Part shown: positions 1-4,716 of the stretch, in pieces
Position numbering within the stretch: the first letter of the stretch is position 1
How the letters are laid out: each line of letters begins with the position of its first letter
Origin: JBCCSZ01 sp039199225
Lineage (GTDB): Bacteria; Bacteroidota; Bacteroidia; Chitinophagales; Saprospiraceae
Direction: 5' to 3'
Assembly: GCA_039199225.1 (NCBI GenBank)
Contig: JBCCSZ010000416.1
Span: forward strand, 1 to 5,032
Length of the DNA: 5,032 nucleotides
Program-made: the position numbers and the translations under genes
Notes under the pieces: generated by a model
Databases searched by the model: none
The model's input: only the letters and a program-made list of their open reading frames with translations
What the model was told of the DNA's origin: nothing

Positions 1-473
1 AAAGACATATTCAACTCACCTGTATCGTTGATGCGTTTACACAAATCCTCCACGGCTGCCAGCAAACCAAAGCGTTCCAAATTGGTGGGCATCAAATCTC
101 GGGTAATGCTTCGAATGTTGTCAATGGTTTCGTCCAGAATGTTACCAGTCTCAGAGCGGATAAAGACGATGTCCTTGGGTGGCTTTTGCGGATCGAGGCG
201 ATTGACATACAACTTGGCAGCCGACAGCAAAGCGCCAATGCCATCGTGCAATTCCTGGGCTACGCGCCGCCGCTCGGCCTCCTGCCCCTGCAAAATATTG
301 GCCAACGATTCCTTCTGATAATCCAATTCCATCTGCCGCATTTCATCCTGCTGAGCCAACAAGCGCCTTTGATAAAAGACAAAAAACAATACAACAGCTA
401 CCGCCAGAACCAGCATCCCAATGATGCCAAACAGCATGAGAAAGGCAATATTGTTTTCAGTGGGTTGATCCAT
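1..473 (-). CDS. Sensor histidine kinase, HisKA_3 (NarL/DegS) type, N-terminal part
   Basis: This is the first 157 codons of a two-component sensor kinase; the 3' end lies beyond position 1. Residues about 9-34 form one hydrophobic membrane span, followed by a charged coiled-coil-like linker (about 36-68). The dimerisation/phosphoacceptor domain starts with ERRRVAQELHDGIGALLS. The phospho-accepting histidine is His76, in the ELHDG context typical of the HisKA_3 family. The second helix carries IRSITRDLMPTNLERFGLLA, matching the family's usual 'L-x-P-x-x-L-x-x-x-G-L' segment. The ATP-binding HATPase domain would follow outside the window. There is almost no extracytoplasmic sensor domain, so the signal may come from the cytoplasm or from the membrane protein encoded just upstream. 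The ATG at 473 lies 2 bases after that gene's TAG, with no clear Shine-Dalgarno site, which suggests translational coupling. In this family the partner is a LuxR/NarL-type response regulator, probably encoded next; that is inference. Confidence 0.93.
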   Translation of the reverse strand, partial: MDQPTENNIAFLMLFGIIGMLVLAVAVVLFFVFYQRRLLAQQDEMRQMELDYQKESLANILQGQEAERRRVAQELHDGIGALLSAAKLYVNRLDPQKPPKDIVFIRSETGNILDETIDNIRSITRDLMPTNLERFGLLAAVEDLCKRINDTGELNMS

Positions 474-475
474 AA

Positions 476-1129
476 CTAGGCAACTGCTTTTTGCGCACTC
501 ACCAAAAGAGTGATGATGTAAAACAGATTCAGCATAATGTTCAATATCGCATGAATTCCCCAGAAAGTATAACTCAACTTGACAGAAGGCAGGATGTAGT
601 TCGAAAAAATGAAAATAAACAGACCAGCAGAAAAGTAGATTAACAGACCAACGCTCATCCAAAACAGCGGAAGCCTTTCAAGTCGTTTGATGACCACTTC
701 CTTCATAATCTTGTAGAAAAAGGCAATCGTCAGAAAAATAATCAGCAAGCTTTCCACCGCCCTGACATAGGCATTGAACTTGTCGAGTGGCTCAATGAAG
801 ACCGTACTGAAAATGGTAAAAACAACGAATACAATCAGCAGACCATCGATGGTTTTTTGCCCAACGGTGCTTTTCAGCTCTTTCCGGTAAAGAACCCCAA
901 TCAGTAAACTCTCTGCCAGTGTGTACAGGTGAAATAAAAAGAGATTGTTTTGTTCCAATTTACCAAATATGAAGGAGGTAATCTCGGTGATGATCGAAAA
1001 GACCAACAGCAATCCCAGCAGCTTCTGACTCCTATTGATGTTTTTGTAGCGAACAATGAATATGACAAAAGGCACCAAGACAAAAAAGACCGAGAATTGA
1101 GCCAGGAACGTTGCAACCTCTCTAGACAT
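476..1129 (-). CDS. Seven-TM integral membrane protein upstream of a histidine kinase
   Basis: This 217-residue protein is almost entirely hydrophobic, with seven likely membrane spans at about residues 8-27, 36-55, 64-81, 94-112, 123-142, 154-178 and 186-210. Loops are short and often basic (RYKNINRSQK, YRKELKS, KEVVIKRLERL). There is no signal peptide, soluble domain or catalytic motif that I recognise. Conserved-looking positions inside spans include FHLYTLAESLL (about 66-76) and the aromatic-rich FWMSVGLLIYFSAG (about 156-169). I chose the ATG at 1129. The frame stays open for 8 more codons to a TTG at 1153, but the ATG is the normal start and lies about 65 bases below a good promoter. 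The gene ends 2 bases before the kinase start, so the two are one operon, and it is plausible (inference) that this protein senses a membrane signal for the kinase or modulates it. Function is not established; it could also be an unrelated membrane protein that shares the operon. Confidence 0.88.
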   Translation of the reverse strand: MSREVATFLAQFSVFFVLVPFVIFIVRYKNINRSQKLLGLLLVFSIITEITSFIFGKLEQNNLFLFHLYTLAESLLIGVLYRKELKSTVGQKTIDGLLIVFVVFTIFSTVFIEPLDKFNAYVRAVESLLIIFLTIAFFYKIMKEVVIKRLERLPLFWMSVGLLIYFSAGLFIFIFSNYILPSVKLSYTFWGIHAILNIMLNLFYIITLLVSAQKAVA

Positions 1130-1189
1130 TGGGAATCTACAGTTTTGAGCCAACTAATAATTATTCAAATCGAGAAGAGGTAAGATGGA

Positions 1190-1253
1190 CATGAGTCATC
1201 CCAAATATACCTGTTTTGAGGGTGAATCAAAGAGGTTTTTGAAATAACTCATG
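1190..1253. repeat. 7-bp inverted repeat flanking the operon promoter
   Basis: CATGAGT (1190-1196) and ACTCATG (1247-1253) are exact inverted copies separated by 50 bases. The spacer contains both predicted promoter boxes. The left copy overlaps the small palindrome ATGAGTCAT (1191-1199), close to the predicted transcript start. This could be a pair of operator half-sites or chance; 7 bp is short. Confidence 0.3.
1202..1231 (-). promoter_or_regulatory. Bacteroidota-type promoter for the 7-TM/kinase operon
   Basis: On the minus strand TATATTTG (1202-1209) is a full match to the Bacteroidota -7 element TAnnTTTG. TTTG (1228-1231) lies 18 bases upstream as the -33 element. The predicted transcript start is near 1195, giving a leader of about 65 bases before the ATG at 1129. 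The site also separates this operon from the gene ending at 1267. No transcript data are available here, so this is a sequence match only. Confidence 0.65.
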
Positions 1254-1266
1254 CCGTATCTAGTGC

Positions 1267-2124
1267 TTAGCCGCAAAAGGGCGGACAGGGGTACGAGTAC
1301 TCATAAAACCCTCCATTCGAGTCTGGTGCAGCTTCCCCTCCTCCAGATGAGCCTGAATCATCAACACGAGTTTCCATCACCAGGTGGAAATTGAAAGGCG
1401 TTCGAAACAAAGGTCGGATGACTGCCAGATGGATGAATAAGTCCAGGCCACTCTTTCCGCCATCCCACTCTGCCAAGACCAAATCCAAATCCTGATAAGA
1501 GAAGAAGTAACTCCTCACTCTGGATACTTTATCGATCACCAAAGCAGAGAAAAGGTCTGGTAGCCGGGCATCCGTTACCCTGCTCCACTCATAGACAAAT
1601 AAGCTGGCGGTCTTTGGAGAAATGGGACTGGCATTACCACCTTGGGGGTGGAAACTTCCCGATGGGTGATTGTAATTATAGATTTTTTGCCTCCCCTTGG
1701 CATTCGGCGGACCGTAGTAGGTCGTATTGTCAATCGGAATACCTGTCTGCTCTTGCCAATCCATTTCCACCGCATTGGCAAAAGGTGTCGAATTGGCCGG
1801 AGTAACGAGCTTGGCAAAGAGGGCAAAGGCAGGAGTACCAACTTGGATTCCTCCGGCACTGTAATTGGGATCGACCCCCATGTAAAAAGTAAGGGTAGAA
1901 CGTTGTTTTTCATCCGTTGTCAATTGGCTGTAAGCCGTCATCATGTTGTCAAAAGCAGTCCTCGACAACTTGTAAGTAATGGCACGCTGAGTTTCAACAA
2001 TTTTTGTGTTGCTATCTTCCACACAGACGTAGAAGATGTTGACCAAATCGGATGGTTGCAGGCTCATCCATTTATTGAAATACAATTCAGCCTTGCTTTC
2101 TTCTAAAGCTTCTTTTTTTAGCAT
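1267..2124 (-). CDS. Unrecognised 285-residue protein with Gly/Ser linker and Cys-Pro tail
   Basis: I do not recognise this family. The protein has no signal peptide or membrane span, so it is probably cytoplasmic. The N-terminus is charged and helical (about 1-20). The body (about 25-250) mixes hydrophobic and aromatic segments such as TLTFYMGVDPNY (about 78-89) and SYFFSYQDLDLVLAEWDGG (about 205-223), plus a Pro/Gly/Asn-rich stretch (about 136-172). After residue 256 it changes to a low-complexity linker (SGSSGGG), then an acidic and aromatic stretch, and ends in PCPPFCG. Start choice is uncertain. ATG 2124 has a GAGGAA site 6 bases upstream; the frame is also open to ATG 2157 (296 residues) and GTG 2211 (314 residues), but the GTG overlaps a promoter candidate. 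The gene is separated from the operon below by a 137-base gap containing that operon's promoter, so it is probably transcribed on its own. Being a real gene is supported by the long open frame and ordinary amino-acid composition. Confidence 0.8.
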   Translation of the reverse strand: MLKKEALEESKAELYFNKWMSLQPSDLVNIFYVCVEDSNTKIVETQRAITYKLSRTAFDNMMTAYSQLTTDEKQRSTLTFYMGVDPNYSAGGIQVGTPAFALFAKLVTPANSTPFANAVEMDWQEQTGIPIDNTTYYGPPNAKGRQKIYNYNHPSGSFHPQGGNASPISPKTASLFVYEWSRVTDARLPDLFSALVIDKVSRVRSYFFSYQDLDLVLAEWDGGKSGLDLFIHLAVIRPLFRTPFNFHLVMETRVDDSGSSGGGEAAPDSNGGFYEYSYPCPPFCG

Positions 2125-2130
2125 AATAAA

Positions 2131-2136
2131 TTCCTC
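2131..2136 (-). promoter_or_regulatory. Shine-Dalgarno-like site supporting start at 2124
   Basis: GAGGAA reads on the minus strand 6 bases before ATG 2124, inside an A/T-rich leader. It is the main reason for preferring this start over ATG 2157, which has only a distant AGGAAAG upstream. Confidence 0.4.
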
Positions 2137-2210
2137 ATCGTGTTTTGTGTCTAACATGTGAAGTTTTTTTGTCTTTCCTAAATACCCCCTGTTGGCTGTA
2201 GTACAAGCCA

Positions 2211-2238
2211 CAAAGAGAGTCTGTTTTCAATAAGTCAA
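2211..2238 (-). promoter_or_regulatory. Possible promoter for the 285-residue gene
   Basis: On the minus strand TCTCTTTG (2211-2218) matches TAnnTTTG at all but one fixed position, with TTG (2236-2238) 17 bases upstream. The predicted transcript start, near 2204, would allow ATG 2157 or ATG 2124 but exclude GTG 2211 as start codon. The imperfect -7 box makes this tentative. Confidence 0.3.
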
Positions 2239-2410
2239 TAGCAGGGGAACGTGGCCCCAGGATTATGGAGGGACAAAGACGGCAGGGTACATTTTGGAGT
2301 TATTGTTTTTTGTTGACCTTAAAATCCTATGTTAATATAGCCAAAGGGATTCATTCAGCACAATATAACAAGGTGCATTTAGATATTTTCAGGGTAAATA
2401 CTCGGAGTAT

Positions 2411-2574
2411 GCAAGTATTTTCCACGGGGTGTGTCAGCCGCGGTTGTGCTGGCACTCCCCCATAAGCTACCCATTTTTTCATTTGCGTTGTTTATACGCT
2501 TACCTAAAGGCGGCTCCCCTCCTACCTTTGTAGTGTAGTCATTCAGCAGAGTTGCAGCAAATACTTTCCCGGGG
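2411..2574. repeat. Imperfect direct repeat within the structured core
   Basis: GCAAGTATTTTCCACGGGG (2411-2429) and GCAAATACTTTCCCGGGG (2557-2574) agree at nearly all positions apart from two transitions and a one-base length change. Only the two ends of this interval are the repeat copies. Each copy feeds a stem of the proposed RNA fold, so the repeat could reflect internal duplication. Confidence 0.45.
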
Positions 2575-2636
2575 ATCAAAGGGGAATCGCAACTTGGACT
2601 AACACCATAATCTAACGCTTTATTACTAACCGCGAG

Positions 2637-2683
2637 AGTCGATCGGAGGTCGGGTGATACCACCCGTCCCTGGCAGTCGATTG
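2637..2683. repeat. Short direct repeat AGTCGAT(C/T)G
   Basis: AGTCGATCG (2637-2645) and AGTCGATTG (2675-2683) flank the CGGGTG/CACCCG hairpin at almost symmetric distances. At 9 bases with one difference this could be chance, but its placement around the hairpin fits a modular element. Confidence 0.35.
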
Positions 2684-2739
2684 CCCTCAAAAAACTTCAC
2701 GAAATGAAAAAGCAGGTCAAACGTCAAAACAGCCACATT

Positions 2740-2771
2740 CAAAGATTTACATTCCAAGCTATTCCAGCAAA
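2740..2771 (-). promoter_or_regulatory. Possible promoter pointing into the structured core
   Basis: On the minus strand AATCTTTG (2740-2747) matches TAnnTTTG except at its first base. TTTG (2768-2771) lies 20 bases upstream. The predicted start near 2733 would give a transcript entering the GC-rich core about 45 bases later. If real, it makes the minus strand the transcribed strand of the candidate RNA. Confidence 0.3.
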
Positions 2772-2836
2772 ACAACACAACTGTATCAAGGGAGGAAGCC
2801 AGTCTTCTATTATTATTGAAGAAACCCTTGACATAT

Positions 2837-2850
2837 AAGTGCATGCACTT
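2837..2850. repeat. 14-bp perfect palindrome
   Basis: AAGTGCATGCACTT is a perfect palindrome with no spacer, which suits binding by a symmetric protein dimer rather than an RNA hairpin. It lies between the terminator hairpin at 2873-2905 and the promoter candidate at 2740-2771, upstream of the structured core on the minus strand. No regulator is identified. Confidence 0.4.
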
Positions 2851-2872
2851 CGTCCTAAACTAATTGGGAAAG

Positions 2873-2905
2873 AGGCAGGTAGGCCAACGGGACGTCTACC
2901 TGCCT
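2873..2905. terminator. Factor-independent terminator-like hairpin after the 473-codon gene
   Basis: AGGCAGGTAG (2873-2882) and CTACCTGCCT (2896-2905) form a perfect 10-bp stem with a 13-base loop. On the minus strand the stem starts directly after the TAA (2906-2908) and is followed by CTTTCCC, a weak T tract. On the plus strand it is followed by TTTATTTTAT, a better T tract. It therefore ends the minus-strand gene and could also stop plus-strand transcripts coming from the gene-poor stretch. Confidence 0.65.
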
Positions 2906-4327
2906 TTATTTTATCTTGCGGATGAGCCAGCGTTTCAACATCAGGTTTTTTGTTTCCATAATTTGCGCTGCCAATCGCTCCTTCTTCTTTGTTTCAAATT
3001 TGGTCTTGGCAATTTTCCGAATAAACTTGGCAAAGGATAGATAAGCCTCTGCCTTGTTTGGGGAAATCGACTTGTTGTTTCGAATGTATTTCTCAAAGTT
3101 ATTGGTCTGGGCAACGAGCAGGTCAAAGTAACTGTTGTCTACCGTATACAGCTCGAGGTAGGATCGCAGGATGAGGGTTTTGGCACTGAGAAATTGATAG
3201 GTTTTTTGGAAGCGATGGTTGGCCAGCAGCTCCACCGTTTTGAAATAGTCTTTTTGGCTGAATCTCAGAGCCCCCAGGCTAATGGTGACCGCATCCTTTC
3301 GTATTTGCTCATCCAAGTACCCCTCGTAGTCGTGGATGAATTTTTCGGTCCATTCAAACTCCTGGCAATGCCCCCCCAACTTCACAATGTTGCTAAAGGT
3401 ATTCTCCGTTAACTCATTGTTAAACAACAAAAAATTTGCATCCAAACCTGTCCGATACCAATTAAAGGTCTTGATGAGGTAGTCTTCATTGCCGCGGTTG
3501 AGTTGCCGGGAGGTAAAGTTGATTAGTATGCGCAGAATATCTTGCTTCTCTACCTTTCGGATTCTAGGTAGGACCTTTAGGAAAAGGCCCGCGACTTTTT
3601 CGTATAGAGCATGATCGTCTGGCGCCATTTGCAATTTGATCAGGCTGGAATAGAGCAGAAACAGCAAATTGGGACTTTCAAAACTGGTCTGTCCGATGGC
3701 CCGAACTTCTTCGAAATAACGCACTTCATACTCTTCGGCCAAGGTCTTGGCTCGCTCTTGCAGGGCAGCACTCAACTGGATTTTTGAAAGGCTAAAATAG
3801 GCATCCAAGTTGTCCATTGCCATATATAAGGTCCCCATACCAACGGCCTGTTTGTTGGTCACCGGATGGCGATACCACTGCAAATAAAGCTCCTCTCGAT
3901 GCTTGTAATATTGGCGGTCTCGAAAAGGTTTTTCCTCCAATTGTTGAAGCAATTCTTTGGTTTTCTTTTGAAACAACTCAAAGGTGTTGCGTCGACTCAG
4001 CTCCGCCACCAGCAATTTGTCTTGCTCGAATGATTGCTCTCGTAGGCGCATCGCCACTAGGAAGGCTTCCACTTGCTTGGCCAAACGATGCATCACCAGT
4101 CGCAAACGTTGGATGTCAAATGAAGCCTTTGGAAACAGCTTTTTGAACAACGCCTCTTTGCTCAGCTTGGGATGTGGCAGTTCTGGATGGTGCTTTCGCA
4201 ACAGTTCATATAGATGGACGACATGCTGATTGGAATTGTGAAAGGGAGATTTGACAAATTTATTCAACCAGCGCATTTCGTCTGCACTTAACGTTCGCAA
4301 TAATACAAATAACTTACTATCTTTCAT
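2906..4327 (-). CDS. Helical 473-residue protein of unknown function
   Basis: I recognise no catalytic motif. The protein starts MKDSKLFVLLRTLSADEMRW, has an N-terminal block (about 5-95) with repeated 'F/L-x-x-L' spacing and the segment FVKSPFHNSN (about 24-33), and then consists of predicted amphipathic helices with few glycines or prolines (about 100-430). This layout suggests an alpha-helical solenoid or TPR-like scaffold; that is inference. There is no signal peptide or membrane span, so it is probably cytoplasmic. The last 39 residues contain 14 Lys or Arg, which could bind nucleic acid or acidic lipid. The ATG at 4327 is preceded by AAGGTG at a good distance and by a promoter candidate, and the gene is followed at once by a terminator, so it is likely a single-gene transcript. 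By style I suspect a family restricted to Saprospiraceae-like Bacteroidota, not verified here. The open frame itself is very secure. Confidence 0.9.
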   Translation of the reverse strand: MKDSKLFVLLRTLSADEMRWLNKFVKSPFHNSNQHVVHLYELLRKHHPELPHPKLSKEALFKKLFPKASFDIQRLRLVMHRLAKQVEAFLVAMRLREQSFEQDKLLVAELSRRNTFELFQKKTKELLQQLEEKPFRDRQYYKHREELYLQWYRHPVTNKQAVGMGTLYMAMDNLDAYFSLSKIQLSAALQERAKTLAEEYEVRYFEEVRAIGQTSFESPNLLFLLYSSLIKLQMAPDDHALYEKVAGLFLKVLPRIRKVEKQDILRILINFTSRQLNRGNEDYLIKTFNWYRTGLDANFLLFNNELTENTFSNIVKLGGHCQEFEWTEKFIHDYEGYLDEQIRKDAVTISLGALRFSQKDYFKTVELLANHRFQKTYQFLSAKTLILRSYLELYTVDNSYFDLLVAQTNNFEKYIRNNKSISPNKAEAYLSFAKFIRKIAKTKFETKKKERLAAQIMETKNLMLKRWLIRKIK

Positions 4328-4331
4328 CCTT

Positions 4332-4337
4332 CACCTT
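4332..4337 (-). promoter_or_regulatory. Ribosome binding site of the 473-codon gene
   Basis: AAGGTG reads on the minus strand 4 bases before ATG 4327 and supports this start. It is a clearer Shine-Dalgarno site than any before the other genes of the window. Confidence 0.55.
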
Positions 4338-4366
4338 TTTGAAATACTTAGGGCAAGATAGCGATA

Positions 4367-4396
4367 AAAATCTAATTGATTATCAACTGATTACAA
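4367..4396 (-). promoter_or_regulatory. Possible promoter of the 473-codon gene
   Basis: On the minus strand TAGATTTT (4367-4374) matches TAnnTTTG except for the last base, and TTG (4394-4396) lies 19 bases upstream. The predicted start near 4360 gives a leader of about 33 bases carrying the AAGGTG site. Confidence 0.4.
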
Positions 4397-4512
4397 TTTA
4401 ATCTACTGAGAAGTCATACCATTTTCTGAAATTAATTTGGCATAGTTTCCCGAAAGGACTTAGACTCATATATTATCTTGTGAACATATCAAAAGGATCA
4501 AGCTTAGAGCAA

Positions 4513-4557
4513 GCAAACAGTAGTTTCCCCGACGGTTTGCAGCATAGAAAGGAAACT
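4513..4557. repeat. Two overlapping, mutually exclusive inverted repeats
   Basis: GCAAAC (4513-4518) pairs with GTTTGC (4535-4540). AGTTTCC (4522-4528) pairs with GGAAACT (4551-4557). The second arm pair starts in the loop of the first, so only one stem, or a pseudoknot, can form at a time. Both are exact but short. Confidence 0.35.
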
Positions 4558-4666
4558 TCCAGAAAAGAATTTGGATGAATTTATGAATGAAAAAACTTGA
4601 ATTGAGACTACATGCTTGAAGAGAACATTTGCTCTGTATAACCCCAAATTAACAAAACATTCCATT

Positions 4667-4692
4667 CAGTACTTTCCATTAGGAGAGTACTG
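4667..4692 (-). terminator. Hairpin downstream of the zinc-ribbon protein gene
   Basis: CAGTACTTTCC (4667-4677) and GGAGAGTACTG (4682-4692) pair over 11 positions around the loop ATTA. On the plus strand all pair if one T-G is counted; on the minus strand one position is mismatched. It begins 24 bases after the TGA at 4717-4719 in the direction of transcription. A T-rich stretch (GTTTTGTTAATTT) follows about 8 bases later on the minus strand, not directly, so terminator efficiency is uncertain. Confidence 0.5.
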
Positions 4693-4716
4693 CTTTGGGA
4701 TGTTAGCAGGCCAGGC

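Larger units (their letters stand above)
2396..2690. ncRNA. Candidate structured RNA, family and strand unknown
   Basis: The segment can fold into a series of stems. (a) AAATACT 2396-2402 pairs with AGTATTT 2414-2420. (b) A 13-position hairpin, 2426-2438 with 2448-2460, has 4+3+4 Watson-Crick pairs, one T-T mismatch, one T-G pair and a 9-base loop. (c) AAAGG 2506-2510 pairs with CCTTT 2525-2529. (d) Three nested helices form one long arm: GTGTAGTC 2533-2540 with GACTAACAC 2597-2605 (one bulged A), AGTTGC 2550-2555 with GCAACT 2589-2594, and TTCCC 2566-2570 with GGGAA 2582-2586. (e) CGGGTG 2651-2656 pairs with CACCCG 2661-2666 around a 4-base loop. (f) GAGG 2646-2649 pairs with CCTC 2685-2688, enclosing (e). 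The block is GC-richer than its flanks. It has no recognisable RNase P, tmRNA, SRP, 5S or known riboswitch core. The stems work on either strand. It might instead be a degraded mobile element or an intron fragment. Confidence 0.4.
2125..2905. other. Gene-poor stretch with a GC-rich structured core
   Basis: About 780 bases contain no open frame that I accept as a gene. From 2281 to 2400 the DNA is about 33% GC, from 2401 to 2700 about 50%, and from 2701 to 2820 about 37%. The core is full of inverted repeats and is listed separately as a candidate structured RNA. The right part holds a minus-strand promoter candidate, a 14-bp palindrome and a terminator hairpin. A 103-codon frame (minus, 2379-2690, TTG start) and a 72-codon frame (minus, 2626-2844) cross the core but overlap each other there and are not accepted. 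Confidence 0.6.
4328..4716. other. Gene-free stretch between the two right-hand genes
   Basis: These 389 bases are A/T-rich and hold no acceptable gene. The left end carries the promoter and ribosome site of the 473-codon gene, and the right end carries the terminator hairpin of the zinc-ribbon gene. Between them lie two overlapping inverted repeats (4513-4557) and a short direct repeat, TAGTTTCCCGA (4443-4453) and TAGTTTCCCCGA (4521-4532). The plus-strand frame 4616-4864 is not accepted because it runs into the coding region on the other strand. Confidence 0.55.

Noticed and set aside
28..479. Plus-strand open frames over the left end
   Set aside because: They lie opposite the histidine kinase coding sequence, whose HisKA_3 motif fixes the true frame on the minus strand.
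1129..1153. Extension of the membrane protein by 8 codons to a TTG start
   Set aside because: A normal ATG at 1129 gives a typical membrane-protein N-terminus; nothing supports the rare start codon.
2313..2338. TTGACC...TAATAT on the plus strand, resembling a sigma-70 promoter
   Set aside because: The spacing is 14 bases, too short, and Bacteroidota use a different promoter consensus.
2265..2465. Open frame of 66 codons on the plus strand
   Set aside because: No ribosome site or promoter match, unlikely composition, and the end runs through the 2426-2460 hairpin.
2523..2530. TACCTTTG on the plus strand, a full match to the TAnnTTTG box
   Set aside because: No TTG lies 17-23 bases upstream, and the site is part of the AAAGG/CCTTT stem of the proposed RNA.
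2648..2670. GGGTGATACCACC followed by CGTCCC, reminiscent of T-box leader motifs or rRNA
   Set aside because: The T-box core GGGUGGUACC appears only in altered form and on the opposite strand from CGUCCC, no downstream tRNA-ligase or amino-acid gene exists, and neighbouring rRNA sequence is absent.
2379..2690. Open frame of 103 codons on the minus strand (TTG start) covering the structured island
   Set aside because: It has no ATG near its 5' end and no ribosome site, it overlaps another open frame (2626-2844) in a different register, and the DNA beneath it is better explained by base-paired stems. The amino-acid composition is not absurd, so homologues with conserved frame could revive it.
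2626..2844. Open frame of 72 codons on the minus strand
   Set aside because: The start lies inside the 14-bp palindrome, there is no ribosome site, the composition is dominated by A/T-rich flank, and the 3' part overlaps the stem region.
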